Shown piece by piece: positions 36,735-45,922 of a DNA stretch of 64,000 bases. This stretch comes from Stigonema ocellatum SAG 48.90 = DSM 106950. GTDB lineage: Bacteria > Cyanobacteriota > Cyanobacteriia > Cyanobacteriales > Nostocaceae. Both the position numbers and the translations under genes were made by a program. Numbering within the stretch: position 1 is the first letter of the stretch; each line of letters opens with the position of its first letter. The DNA lies in contig JADQBA010000011.1 in NCBI GenBank assembly GCA_016903675.1, forward strand, positions 1-64,000, given 5' to 3'. The notes beneath the pieces are model-generated. The model was not told where the DNA came from. It saw nothing but the letters and a program-made list of their open reading frames with translations, and ran no database searches.

Positions 36735-38102
36735 ATGAAGAATTTTGGCACATTCAAAAAACTACGTCCCCTAAGTTTATTAAGACACTTATCGAGCTGC
36801 GCTGACAGTACTTGTTTGCAAGTATCGAGCAACTCAGTTTCCTGGTCAATATACTTAGATCAAGGGAAAATAGCCTATGCCACTCATTCAGTTGAACCCT
36901 TTGATCGACTAGAACGTCATTTGCGTCGCCTCAGCCATCAAATTCCTACTTTAAGCAGTGAAGCCCGGATTCAATTGCGTTTGATGTTTGAACCTGACTC
37001 ACAAACTCAGTCATCGGAATTTATCCCACTGCAAGTACCATCTGAATATCAGGCTATTTGCTGGCTTGTTGGTCAACGACATCTGCAATCCACACAAGCA
37101 GCTGTACTGATGCAAGAATTAGTTCAAGAAGTCATTGAATCATTTCTGTTAATCAAACAAGGAACATATGAATTTAGAGATACGCCTCAGAAAATGCCAA
37201 GAATTTGCAAGTTTGATGCGGAAAAAATCATGGAAATTGCCAGCGTGCGATTACAGACTTGGCAGTCTTTAACTCCGCAAATTTCTTCACCGTACCAACG
37301 TCCGTACTTGTGGATTCAAAATGGAACAAAGCCAAAAAATTTACCAGACATCCAGAAAAATTTAACTTACTGGATGAAGGGTTTCAGCCTGCGTCATCTG
37401 GCAGTGATCATGAATCAAGATGAAGTACAACTGGCTCGAAATCTGTATCCTTACATTCTAAAAAAAGCGATTTTATTACACGAACCAGATCCACCATTCG
37501 ATAAATTACCAAAAACCTTTGAAGAGTTATCACCAGCACAACCCAATCAACTCAAAGAATTCGCTACCAGGGCATTAGTTGAAAAAGCAGCACCAACTAT
37601 AACTACAAATATAGCTACTCCTCAGCGCCCCCCTGAGATTTCTGCCCCTCCTGCTGAAAAAAACCGGGAATTAATAACGTCAAATAATACAAATCCTCAG
37701 CCTCAAAGAGTAACTCCCGTTAGTACCACTGATGGAAAAATTTACAAAATCCTTTCTGTCGATGATAATCCCATAATTTTAAAAGAAATCAGCCGTTTCT
37801 TAGAAGATGAAAATTTTTATGTAGTGACAATTAGCGATCCACTCAAAGCAGTCATGTCAGTCATTCGGCATAAACCAGACTTGATTTTACTGGATTTGAA
37901 CATGGAAGGCATTGATGGTTATGAGTTATGTCGAATAATAAGAAATAATTCAATGTTCAAAAAAACACCCATCATTATGGTAACAGGAAACAAGGGAATT
38001 TTAGACAAAGTCAGAGCGAGATTAGTTGGCTCATCAGGATATTTAACTAAACCTTTCACTCGCGCAGACTTACTCAAAATGGTGTTTATGCATCTGGTGT
38101 GA
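36735..38102 (+). CDS. PatA-like response regulator (PATAN + receiver domains)
   Basis: A 455-residue protein. Residues about 1-270 form a PATAN/DUF4388-like domain (LSLLRHLSSCADSTCLQV..WSIYLDQGKIAYATHS). A Pro/Thr-rich linker covers 270-335. Residues 337-455 are a receiver domain with acidic pair Asp343-Asp344, phosphorylation site Asp387 in LLDLNM, Thr417 and Lys439. The receiver is C-terminal with no DNA-binding domain, as in PatA, which controls heterocyst pattern, and in PixG-type phototaxis regulators. No histidine kinase gene is adjacent, so the phosphodonor is unknown. I do not claim it is PatA itself. Confidence 0.85.
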   Translation: MKNFGTFKKLRPLSLLRHLSSCADSTCLQVSSNSVSWSIYLDQGKIAYATHSVEPFDRLERHLRRLSHQIPTLSSEARIQLRLMFEPDSQTQSSEFIPLQVPSEYQAICWLVGQRHLQSTQAAVLMQELVQEVIESFLLIKQGTYEFRDTPQKMPRICKFDAEKIMEIASVRLQTWQSLTPQISSPYQRPYLWIQNGTKPKNLPDIQKNLTYWMKGFSLRHLAVIMNQDEVQLARNLYPYILKKAILLHEPDPPFDKLPKTFEELSPAQPNQLKEFATRALVEKAAPTITTNIATPQRPPEISAPPAEKNRELITSNNTNPQPQRVTPVSTTDGKIYKILSVDDNPIILKEISRFLEDENFYVVTISDPLKAVMSVIRHKPDLILLDLNMEGIDGYELCRIIRNNSMFKKTPIIMVTGNKGILDKVRARLVGSSGYLTKPFTRADLLKMVFMHLV

Positions 38103-38163
38103 TGAGTGAGTCGGGTAAAAATTAACAATTAAAAAAGCTTATGATATGGCAATCCTATTTTAG

Positions 38164-38357
38164 ATTCGGACAAGGGGGACAAGGGGGACAAGGGGGACAA
38201 GGGGGACAAGGGGGACAAGGGGGACAAGGGGGACAAGCCGCTGCGCGGAAATTCAAAATTCACGCATTCAAAATTTAGACCACTTTTGAATGAGTGACTT
38301 TTGACTTTTGACGAACCCTTTGGGGTGGGGGGACAAGGGGGACAAGGGGGACAAGTT
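38164..38357. repeat. 9-bp tandem repeats GGGGGACAA
   Basis: A first block of about eight perfect units (38164-38237) and a second of about three (38333-38357), separated by a partial duplication of the flank (AAAATTCACGCATTCAAAATTTA twice). The unit is the same one found in frame inside chlD at 57411. Confidence 0.92.
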
Positions 38358-38503
38358 CGGTGCGCGAAAAGTCAAAATTCACGCATTCAAAATTTAAAAC
38401 ATTTTTGACTTTTGACGAACCCAAAGGATTAGTCCCCCATCCCCCATGTTTAAATAGTAATATTTTAATATCAAAAAGGCGTAAGTATTGCTTTTACAGA
38501 AAA

Positions 38504-40954
38504 ATGCGTATTTCTCTAAAATGGTTACAGGAACTAGTCGATCTGAAACTTAGCCCAGAAGAACTAGCAGAAACACTAACAATGGCTGGGTTTGAGGTAG
38601 AAGATATTGAAGACCGCCGCACTTGGGCATCTGGGGTTGTTATTGGGAGAGTAATTGAACGCCTACCCCACCCTAACGCTGATAAATTGAGCGTTTGCCA
38701 AGTCGATATTGGTGCTGAGGAAACTTTAAATATCGTTTGTGGTGCAAGCAATGTCCGGGCAGATATCTATGTGCCCGTAGCAACAGTAGGTACTTACTTG
38801 CCTAACATTGACTTAAAAATTAAACCCGCAAAACTGCGAGGCGTCCCATCTAATGGTATGATCTGTTCTCTTAAGGAACTCGGTTTACCCAGCGATGTAG
38901 ACGGGATTCATATTTTTACCCAGGACAATCTGCATCTGGGTAGCGATGTGCGCCCGTTATTAGGTTTAGATGATGTGATTTTAGACGTGACCGCCACCGC
39001 CAACCGTGCTGATGCTTTGAGTATGGTAGGTGTAGCACGGGAAGTAGCAGCCTTGACAGACGCAAAGCTAACAATTCCCCAACCAGAAGTCGGTTCAGTC
39101 CCCAAGGAAGAGCATAAATTAGCTTTACAAATCGCCAATCCACAAGCTTGCCCAGTATACATTGGTACGGTGATTGAACAGGTGAAAATTGCCCCGTCAC
39201 CTAATTGGCTACAACAGCGCTTGCGGGCGGCTGGGGTGCGACCGATCAATAATGTCGTTGACATTACTAACTATGTTCTGTTGGAATGGGGACAGCCGTT
39301 GCATGCCTTTGATGGCGATCGCCTACGATCAGTTGCTGGCGTAGAGACTTTGCCTGCAACGTCTCTACAAATAGGCGTGCGTTTTGCCAATGCAGGAGAA
39401 TCCTTAAAAACTCTCGACGGACAAACTCGTACCCTATCAACCCAAAATTTGTTAATCACTGCTAACAACAAACCCGTTGCACTGGCTGGAGTCATGGGTG
39501 GGGAAGAAACCGAAGTACATGACGGTACTCAAAACCTGGTTTTAGAAGCAGCACTTTTTGAAGGAGTGGCCATTCGCCGTTCTTCCCGCAGCGTCGGATT
39601 AAGAAGCGAGGCGTCTAGCAGATACGAACGAGGAGTTAACCGCGCTGAGTTGGAAGTAGCCTGTGGTCGCGCCTTGTCTCTGATCGCAGAACTGGCTGGT
39701 GGAACAATCGTCAGTCAAGAAATTGCTGACACCCGTCCCGATCCCGCCCATTGGAGTCATTCCATTGAACTGCGTTTAGACCGAGTGAATCAGGTCCTCG
39801 GACCAGTTGATTTGAAAGAGGAAACAGGAGAACTGCAAGGCGCAGATGTTGAACGCATCCTGACTGCCCTTGGATGTGAGGTTCATCCCACGGGCAAAGA
39901 TACTTGGACTGTTGGTATCCCTCCTTATCGTTATCGCGACTTAGAGCGGGAAATTGATTTAATTGAAGAAATAGCCCGTCTCTACGGCTATGATAATTTC
40001 TGTGATACTCTTCCAGATAAAGCAGAAGCAGGTTATCTGCCTGTAGATTATGAACTCTACCGCAAGTTACGAGCTTCCTTTAGGGCAGAAGGATTGACAG
40101 AATTAATGCACTACTCTTTGGTGAAACCAGGAGAAAGCAGACAAGTCGAGATCACAAATCCTCTGCTTGGAGAATATTCGGCGTTGCGAACTGATTTAAT
40201 ATCAGGCTTGATTGATGCCTTTGAGTATAACTTAGAGCAGAAAAATGGTGCTCTCAACGGCTTTGAAATTGGGCAAATTTTCTGGCAAGAAGAAGAGGGT
40301 TTGCAAGAAGCAGAAGCGATCGCAGGCATAATGGGAGGCGATGCAACCACCAGCAAGTGGACAAGAAGCGGTCGTGAACAACCCATGACCTGGTTTGAAG
40401 CCAAAGGTATTTTAGAAAGTATATTTCAGCAACTGGGCTTGGAAGTAGAATATCAACCAGATTGCCGGGATGGGCGGTTGCATCCAGGACGCACCACCTC
40501 TTTATGGGTAGGGGGGAATAGACTTGGTATTTTTGGGCAACTGCATCCCCAACTGCGTAGAGAAAGAGGCTTACCAGATTCAGTCTACGTGTTCGAGATG
40601 GATCTAGATGTACTTATAGATGCTCTCGATCAAGATGACATCCTCATACCAAAATTCCAACCCTATCCCACCTATCCAGCTGCTGATCGGGACATTGCCT
40701 TTTTTGCATCTGTGAAGGTAACAGTTGCCGAAATTCAAAAAGTCATTACCAAAGCAGGGAAAGATTTGCTGGAGTCAGTGGAATTATTTGATCAATATCG
40801 CGGTGAGAATGTACCACAGGGACAGCGGAGTCTGGCATTTCGCTTAATTTATCGAGCAAGCGATCGTACCCTCACCGATGCTGAAGTTGAACCAGTACAA
40901 AATAAAATCCGCGAGGCTTTGGTAGAAAAATTCGGCGTCACCTTGAGGAGTTAA
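38504..40954 (+). CDS. pheT: phenylalanyl-tRNA synthetase beta subunit
   Basis: An 816-residue PheRS beta chain, which pairs with the alpha subunit (PheS, not in this window) to charge tRNA-Phe. MRISLKWLQELVDLKLSPEELAETLTMAGFEVE is the family N-terminus. An OB-type tRNA-binding domain follows (VIERLPHPNADKLSVCQVDIG), then the B3/B4 editing region (INNVVDITNYVLLEWGQPLHAFDGDRL), B5 (PYRYRDLEREIDLIEEIARLYGYDN) and the C-terminal ferredoxin-fold anticodon domain (PTYPAADRDIAFF). I chose the ATG at 38504; the frame extends upstream to 38360 only through repeat sequence. Residues around 285 are encoded by a palindromic repeat. Confidence 0.95.
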   Translation: MRISLKWLQELVDLKLSPEELAETLTMAGFEVEDIEDRRTWASGVVIGRVIERLPHPNADKLSVCQVDIGAEETLNIVCGASNVRADIYVPVATVGTYLPNIDLKIKPAKLRGVPSNGMICSLKELGLPSDVDGIHIFTQDNLHLGSDVRPLLGLDDVILDVTATANRADALSMVGVAREVAALTDAKLTIPQPEVGSVPKEEHKLALQIANPQACPVYIGTVIEQVKIAPSPNWLQQRLRAAGVRPINNVVDITNYVLLEWGQPLHAFDGDRLRSVAGVETLPATSLQIGVRFANAGESLKTLDGQTRTLSTQNLLITANNKPVALAGVMGGEETEVHDGTQNLVLEAALFEGVAIRRSSRSVGLRSEASSRYERGVNRAELEVACGRALSLIAELAGGTIVSQEIADTRPDPAHWSHSIELRLDRVNQVLGPVDLKEETGELQGADVERILTALGCEVHPTGKDTWTVGIPPYRYRDLEREIDLIEEIARLYGYDNFCDTLPDKAEAGYLPVDYELYRKLRASFRAEGLTELMHYSLVKPGESRQVEITNPLLGEYSALRTDLISGLIDAFEYNLEQKNGALNGFEIGQIFWQEEEGLQEAEAIAGIMGGDATTSKWTRSGREQPMTWFEAKGILESIFQQLGLEVEYQPDCRDGRLHPGRTTSLWVGGNRLGIFGQLHPQLRRERGLPDSVYVFEMDLDVLIDALDQDDILIPKFQPYPTYPAADRDIAFFASVKVTVAEIQKVITKAGKDLLESVELFDQYRGENVPQGQRSLAFRLIYRASDRTLTDAEVEPVQNKIREALVEKFGVTLRS
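39341..39368. repeat. palindromic repeat inside pheT (GTAGAGAC...GTCTCTAC)
   Basis: GTAGAGAC and GTCTCTAC flank TTTGCCTGCAAC, a degenerate copy of the common GTAGAGACGTTGCATGCAACGTCTCTAC-type element. It is read in frame as VETLPATSL within the B3/B4 region. A similar palindrome stands outside genes at 49281. Confidence 0.75.
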
Positions 40955-41050
40955 GAATGGGGAATGGGGAGTGGGGAGTGGGGAGGGGGGAGTGGGGAAT
41001 GGGAGTTAGGAGTTATGAGTTAGGAGTTATGAGTTATGAGGTAATTTATA
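40955..41050. repeat. heptanucleotide tandem repeats after pheT
   Basis: GGGGAGT/GGGGAAT units followed by GAGTTAGGAGTTATGAGTTAGG and TTCATAATTCATAATTCA. They are STRR-type and non-coding. Confidence 0.88.
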
Positions 41051-41077
41051 TTTTATAATTCATAATTCATAATTCAG

Positions 41078-41347
41078 ATGCCTAAATACGTAATGTGGGG
41101 AACTTACTGCGAAGACGTTTTAGAAAAACGTACTCCTTATCGCCAAGCCCATCTAGACGGGCTTGCTAAACAGAAAGAATCTGGTGTGTTGATTACCATT
41201 GGTCCTACTAAAGATGTCACTAAAGTTTTTGGCATTTACGACGCCGAAGACGAAGCCACTGTGCGCCAGTTGGTTGAAGCTGACCCCTACTGGCAAAATG
41301 GCATTTGGACGGAATACTTTGTTAAAGAGTGGATTCAGGCTTTTTAA
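41078..41347 (+). CDS. YCII-related (YciI-like) protein
   Basis: An 89-residue protein of the YCII family: PKYVMWGTYCEDVLEKRTPYRQAHLDGLAKQKESGVLITIGP with the conserved His-Asp pair region, and GIYDAEDEATVRQLVEADPYWQNGIW with the DP-x-x-x-x-G motif. The fold is a dimeric ferredoxin-like barrel and some members are muconolactone-isomerase-like or act as catalytic add-on domains; the physiological reaction is unknown. It stands alone between repeats downstream of pheT. Confidence 0.88.
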   Translation: MPKYVMWGTYCEDVLEKRTPYRQAHLDGLAKQKESGVLITIGPTKDVTKVFGIYDAEDEATVRQLVEADPYWQNGIWTEYFVKEWIQAF

Positions 41348-42274
41348 CTTTACCCGGTAGAAGTCCCGCACTGTATTCCTTCTTAGGAATCAGTGCCGGG
41401 ATGAATGCCGGGACAAAAACGAGACGCACCCTAATCAATATCAACCGTAGGTTGATGAGAGAGGGGTGCAGACGAGTTTTTGTCGTTCTCTGGACTTGAT
41501 GAAGAGGAGTCAGAAGTCAGAATTCAGGAGTCAGAATACCCCATCCAGAGGTAGGGGGTTTCAACAAGCGAAAATTATTTCTTTTCTCCACGGATAAATC
41601 CGGGGGCTTTAAACCTCGATTCATCCACCAGTCGCACAGAATTCATTCTGAATTCTGGCGACTGACTCCTGAATTCTTCTTCGGTAAACGGTCAATCCAA
41701 TCAACTACTGCGTTGAGTCATCGTTTTTTCCCTTTTTGCCGCATATAATCTGAGCTTATTCAATCTACGCGAGGCTATTCGTAAATTCAATCCTTTCCTA
41801 ACCATAATCATCTACATACTATCTACATATACGTTAATGTAGGACTAGTGAAAAAGCCTCCAGGGTGCTATTCACTGCTCTGCACCTTGACAACCGTTGA
41901 TATGGGGTTGTATAGGGAAGTGATTAGCGTAAACGCGAACTGCCTCCTATACGTAAAATCTTTGAGGAACATAGGTAATCTTGGTTTAAAGTAAACCGAG
42001 AGTGGGCTTGGTAGTTTTGCTCACTATAAAAGGCTGGACTGGGAAAGAATTACGAGTACCAGAAAGGAAATTCAGGAGTAACCTGAAGCCTACATCATAC
42101 TGCTTGCAGTTGATGTAGGTACTTCACCGGACGTCAGTTCGACAGCCCTCACCCTCCCAGCCTCCCTCGGACAGAGGGCGAGGGAGGAGCAACGAAAGAA
42201 TCAGAGTTTTCAGCCCCTCTCCCACAGGGAGAGGGGTTGGGGTGAGGGCAAATTTTCCTTAATCGAACTCACGT
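41348..42274. other. long intergenic region with unexplained structure
   Basis: No protein gene is supported in about 930 bases. A GTCCCGCACTG...CAGTGCCGGGAT...GCCGGGAC hairpin set (41365-41416) and ACGGATAAATCCGGGGGC (41590) resemble right-end structures of IS200/IS605-type elements. Inverted AGAATTC..GAATTCT arms lie near 41637-41660. A segment from 41840 to 42130 has several local hairpins (for example CCTACATCA..TGATGTAGG at 42090-42119). A CCCTCTCCC repeat ends the region (42148-42250). Confidence 0.4.
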
Positions 42275-42985
42275 TTAATGGACTTTATCATCAACACAAT
42301 TGGGTATACCTAGTACTGAGCAGGGGAAGTGTGAACCTAGTTTTCCGACAAGAGGGTGGTTAGCCGAGTTGCAGCCCAGAATAAGTAGATTTGCTGATTC
42401 TGATGCCACAACTTTGTTGAGTTCCGTAGCAACGCAACCAAAGCGGAGATGGGCTTTGAAAGAACTCTTCCACTCCTGGGCTAAACAAATTGCTTGCCGC
42501 AATATACACTCTGCTTGTGTAAATTGATCTACCGATGTTCTTTTTGGAGCTACGGGGTTTGCCTGCAATTTTATTTGAGTTAGCACGGGTGTGCCAAAGC
42601 CTCTTGCTGCGGAGTTTGCTGGAAAGTATAGTGGAGTTTCAGAGCCTGAAGTATTGGTTGCAAATTCCTCTATTTGCAAGATATCTTCATAATCACTGCT
42701 TTGATTGTTCTCTAGCACATAATTGTCCTCTAGCACATAGACGACTTGAACTGTGACTTGCGCTTTTGTGGCTAAACGCGTTTGATGGGCAATTAACAAG
42801 GTGATATCTAACGCGGTATGACTTCTCGGAGAACTGTTATAGCCAACGATTAAGTTGAGTGATTTTTCTGATTGAGCTTGTTCAGACAAAGGTGTTGTTG
42901 GCGCTGAGTGCAACACCATTTGCTCCATTAAGTCATCTCTACCTATTGCGTTTTGTAACCGCACTAAAATTGGCTTGATATTCAC
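42275..42985 (-). CDS. universal-stress-protein-like protein
   Basis: A protein of about 236 residues with USP features: LNLIVGYNSSPRSHTALDITLLIAHQTR (first strand and helix) and LRFGCVATELNKVVASESANLLILGCNSANHPLVGKLGSHFPCSVLGIP, the C-terminal nucleotide-binding G-2X-G-9X-G(S/T)-like loop. A variable acidic segment separates them. The GTG at 42985 (VNIKPILVRLQNAIGRDDLMEQM) is preferred because GAGAGAAG lies about ten bases upstream; a longer frame begins at 43039. A c-di-AMP riboswitch and a possible terminator precede it, so its expression probably responds to c-di-AMP. Confidence 0.72.
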   Translation of the reverse strand: MNIKPILVRLQNAIGRDDLMEQMVLHSAPTTPLSEQAQSEKSLNLIVGYNSSPRSHTALDITLLIAHQTRLATKAQVTVQVVYVLEDNYVLENNQSSDYEDILQIEEFATNTSGSETPLYFPANSAARGFGTPVLTQIKLQANPVAPKRTSVDQFTQAECILRQAICLAQEWKSSFKAHLRFGCVATELNKVVASESANLLILGCNSANHPLVGKLGSHFPCSVLGIPNCVDDKVH

Positions 42986-43140
42986 AGCTTTAACTTCTCT
43001 CAAATGAATTGAATGACAAGGGAGAAGCAGGTTAACCAATTTTGAATTTTGAATTGCTAATTGCTAATTGCTAACGGCTAATTGTTTTTCCTATTAGCCA
43101 TTGGCTATTAGCTATTAGCCACTCTCAAATCTAAAATCGG

Positions 43141-43192
43141 CAAAGGAAACCCCAATAACAACTGCTATTAAAGCCTTTGTGGGGGTTCCTTC
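43141..43192 (-). terminator. possible expression-platform terminator of the c-di-AMP riboswitch
   Basis: On the minus strand GGAACCCC pairs with GGGGTTTCC around a 30-base loop, followed by TTT. The 5' arm begins within the last bases of the aptamer (GGAAGGAACCCC), so aptamer and terminator could be exclusive. The U-run is short, so termination is only probable. Confidence 0.45.
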
Positions 43193-43312
43193 CATTGCCT
43201 ACGGAGTTAGCTGACGGGCTAAGACTGGAAGGTGTCTCTCGTAAGATTAGCCCCAAACATTGGTTCCTCCGCTTCAAATCTCAGCTTTTTGAAAATTTGA
43301 ATTAGGCAACCC
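43187..43312 (-). ncRNA. c-di-AMP riboswitch (ydaO-yuaA) upstream of the USP-like gene
   Basis: Read on the minus strand the segment follows the ydaO consensus in order: GGGTTGCC, GCGGAGGAACC, TTTGGGGCTAATC, a short hairpin, ACCTTCCAGTC, GCCCGTCAGCTAACTCCGT and AGGCAATGGAAGGA. The paired ends GGTTGCC/GGCAAT close the fold. In known members this aptamer binds two c-di-AMP molecules and turns genes off when the ligand is abundant. It lies about 200 bases upstream of the USP-like start. Confidence 0.93.
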
Positions 43313-43319
43313 ACTTAAA

Positions 43320-43480
43320 TTCGGTTGTTGGTTGATGGTTGATGGTTGATGGTTGTTGGTTGATGGGTGTTGGGTGTTGGGTGTTGGGTGTTGGGTGTTG
43401 GTTGTTAGTTGTTGGTTGTTAAAAATTATAACTAACTCCTAACTCCTAACTCCTAACTCCTAACTCCTAACTCCTAACCG
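43320..43480. repeat. heptanucleotide tandem repeats (GGTTGAT, GGGTGTT, CTAACTC)
   Basis: Runs of GGTTGAT and GGGTGTT followed by TAACTCC units between the ABC ATPase gene and the riboswitch. They are STRR-type. Confidence 0.88.
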
Positions 43481-43510
43481 GATGGTCAATATTTTCGCGG
43501 TGTCTCTATT

Positions 43511-44305
43511 CTACTCGTCTTGAGTAAAATAACGATCCAGGAAATTTAGGGCGTGGTTACGCAGTTCATAATATTCTGTTGAGTTTCGCATGGCGGCAAG
43601 ATCGCGTGGATGAGGAAAAGGTATTTCTAATATTTCCCCAATCTTAGCTGCTGGACCATTAGTCATCAATACTATCCTATCAGACATGTAAATTGCTTCA
43701 TCTACATCATGGGTAATCATCATTACCGCCTGCCGATGATTTTCCCAAATATCTAATACTTGACGCTGCAATTTTCCCCGTGTTAGGGCATCCAGCGCAC
43801 CAAAAGGTTCATCCATCAGCAACATTTTTGGGCGAATTGCTAACGCTCGTGCAATACCCACCCGCTGCTTCATCCCCCCAGAGAGTTGATCAGGATATTT
43901 ATCAGCAGCCGCAGTTAAATTCACCATTGCTAAGTGTTCGTTCACAATGCTAATTTTTTCAGCACGATTGGTATCTTTCAGCACTTCATCTACAGCCAAC
44001 CGGATATTTTCCCGCACCGTTAACCAAGGCAATAAGGAATATTGTTGAAACACCATCATGCGCTCAGCACCTGGTTTACGAATCTCTTTGCCATCGAGTC
44101 GTACTGAGCCTGCAGAGGCTTTGTCTAAGCCTGCAACAATCTTCAACAACGTAGACTTTCCGCAACCCGAGTGACCAATGATAGAAATATATTCATCTTC
44201 TTTGACCGTGAGGTTCACACCATCTAAAACAACAAACTGACTGCTATCTGGTGTTGAATAGGTCTTGACTAAGTTATCAATTTGCAGAAATGGAGTACTG
44301 TACAT
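43511..44305 (-). CDS. ABC transporter ATPase, NrtD/CmpD/SsuB-like
   Basis: A 264-residue ATPase. Walker A is GHSGCGKST near residues 43-51, the Q-loop is MVFQQYSLLPW, the signature is LSGGMKQRVGIARAL, Walker B is LLMDEPFGALD, and the H-loop is ITHDVDEAIYMSD. It is closest to the nitrate/bicarbonate/sulfonate/taurine class. It is third in a permease, binding protein, ATPase operon and powers import. There is no fused solute-binding domain, unlike NrtC or CmpC. Confidence 0.88.
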   Translation of the reverse strand: MYSTPFLQIDNLVKTYSTPDSSQFVVLDGVNLTVKEDEYISIIGHSGCGKSTLLKIVAGLDKASAGSVRLDGKEIRKPGAERMMVFQQYSLLPWLTVRENIRLAVDEVLKDTNRAEKISIVNEHLAMVNLTAAADKYPDQLSGGMKQRVGIARALAIRPKMLLMDEPFGALDALTRGKLQRQVLDIWENHRQAVMMITHDVDEAIYMSDRIVLMTNGPAAKIGEILEIPFPHPRDLAAMRNSTEYYELRNHALNFLDRYFTQDE

Positions 44306-44375
44306 GGGAGTGGGGAGTGGGGAGTGGGGAGTGGGGAGTGGGGAGTGGGGAGTTAGGAGTTAGGAGTTAGGAGTT
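44304..44375. repeat. heptanucleotide tandem repeats between ABC genes
   Basis: GGGGAGT units then GAGTTAG units within the gap between the binding-protein and ATPase genes of one operon, so they are probably transcribed. Confidence 0.88.
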
Positions 44376-44431
44376 AGGAGTTATGAATGAAAATTATTTT
44401 CATAATTCATAATTCATCATTCATAATTCTT

Positions 44432-45877
44432 TTAGTAGAAAAGAGTCGGAGCGTTGGCTCTGATCTCAAAACTATTGAGATAACCAACTGGATTGCTGGG
44501 ATCAAAGCCTTTCTTGTCTATGAAAACTTCTGGGGGTTCCACTTTGTAATCGTCCTTAGGACATTTAATACCCATCTCGTCTGCAATCTCACGGTATAAA
44601 TCGGTTCTCCAGCCTTGTGCTGTAATTGCTTCCGCATTTTTGGGAATCTCCTTGATTTGTCCCCAACGAGCCGCTTGTGTCATCAACCAAATCCCTCGAG
44701 AACGCCATAAAAAAGTACCGTGTTCTCCTGGTTCTTGAGGAATGTTGTCAGGAATATCAAAGAAAAGGGTAGTATCAGCAGCTTTTTTCGTGCGATCTAA
44801 GCCATCAAACCCACCATAATTATATTCACCAACAATTCCAGGACGTGTAAACTTATCGATAGGCGCACCCTTCTTTTTGGGTCTTGCACCTGTAAAGGAG
44901 CGCTCAGTAATTAGTTTGGCGACCTCTGGACGGTTTTCAGGTTTACTACAATATTGGCAGGCTTCAATCATTGCCTTCACTAAGGAACGATAGGTTTTGG
45001 GATAATTGACGATGAAAGATTCCATCACCCCTAGCAGTCGATCTGGGTGTCCTAGCCAAACTTCTTTGCCTTGAGCAAAGGTAAAGCCTATGCCCTCGTT
45101 ACCTTTAATAGCCCTTGTATTCCAAGGTTCTGCCACCATGTAAGCTTGCATTGCACCAATTCTCATATTGGTCACCATTTGCGGTGGGGGAATGATGATA
45201 ATGCGAAACTCTTTTAGCGGATCAACACCAGCAGCGGCGGATACGTAACGGACAAAGTATTCGTAAATGGCAGAACTCAGTACAACTGCCCAAATTCTTT
45301 CCTCTGGAGGCTGCTTGTCAAAGTAGGCTCTGAAATCGCGACCAAAGGCTTCCAACGCTCCATCGCCATATTTTTCTTGATACTCGTACCAAGGACGTAG
45401 CCCAAAATCCCACATGGCTTTGTTCATTGTCATGGCATTACCATGGTGGTGAATGGTCATAGCAGCACACAACGGAGCATGACGTGCACCTTCAGCACCT
45501 ACTCTGGCGTTGATCACAGATCCTGATACTATGGGTGAAGCATCGAGCCGACCAAAAATAATCCCATCACGGGAAGTTGCCCAGCTTGCTTCCCGATTGA
45601 GTTTGACGTTCAGACCGTATTTGCGGAAAAAACCTTTTTTCCAAGCGATCGCAAATGGTGCGCAGTCGTTTACAGGAACGTAGCCAACGGTAAGATTTGG
45701 TTTTTCTAAAGTTTTCGGATCTACTACAGGTTTAATAGCAGCGGCTTCTTCCGTCAGTCCTTTAGCGCCAGTATTCCCAGAAATTGCACATGACGACAGC
45801 GCAATTCCCCCTGCTGTTGCTCCCATACAAACAAGAAATTCTCGTCGATTCCAATTATTGGTATCGGTGTCACTCAT
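44432..45877 (-). CDS. NrtA/CmpA-family solute-binding lipoprotein
   Basis: A 481-residue ABC binding protein. The N-terminus has Arg11-Arg12 (NWNRREFL), a hydrophobic stretch and lipobox ALSSC with Cys30, so it is probably exported as a lipoprotein, perhaps by Tat. The mature part has NLTVGYVPVNDCAPFAIAWKKGFF and NREASWATSRDGIIFGRLDASPIVSGSV, matching the nitrate/bicarbonate-binding NrtA-CmpA family. PHHHGNAMTM-like and AYMVAEPWNTRAIKGNEG segments line the ligand site. I cannot tell nitrate, bicarbonate or cyanate from sequence by eye. It lies between the permease and ATPase genes, a gene order different from nrtABCD and cmpABCD. Confidence 0.85.
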   Translation of the reverse strand: MSDTDTNNWNRREFLVCMGATAGGIALSSCAISGNTGAKGLTEEAAAIKPVVDPKTLEKPNLTVGYVPVNDCAPFAIAWKKGFFRKYGLNVKLNREASWATSRDGIIFGRLDASPIVSGSVINARVGAEGARHAPLCAAMTIHHHGNAMTMNKAMWDFGLRPWYEYQEKYGDGALEAFGRDFRAYFDKQPPEERIWAVVLSSAIYEYFVRYVSAAAGVDPLKEFRIIIIPPPQMVTNMRIGAMQAYMVAEPWNTRAIKGNEGIGFTFAQGKEVWLGHPDRLLGVMESFIVNYPKTYRSLVKAMIEACQYCSKPENRPEVAKLITERSFTGARPKKKGAPIDKFTRPGIVGEYNYGGFDGLDRTKKAADTTLFFDIPDNIPQEPGEHGTFLWRSRGIWLMTQAARWGQIKEIPKNAEAITAQGWRTDLYREIADEMGIKCPKDDYKVEPPEVFIDKKGFDPSNPVGYLNSFEIRANAPTLFY

Positions 45878-45922
45878 AAATTACTCTCCACCGATGATGT
45901 CAAAAATAATTTATAATACGAA

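Noticed and set aside
36735..38102. Identification as PatA itself
   Set aside because: The domain layout is shared by many cyanobacterial PATAN-receiver proteins; orthology needs a tree.
38164..38357. Possible CRISPR array or glycine-rich gene
   Set aside because: Pure 9-bp tandem repeat without spacers; the frame across it has no start or family sequence.
38360..38503. N-terminal extension of PheT
   Set aside because: The extension is read from tandem-repeat sequence; MRISLKWLQ at 38504 is the family start.
41348..42274. Group II intron, tracrRNA or RNase P RNA
   Set aside because: No domain V, no CRISPR-type repeat and no RNase P core motifs were found.
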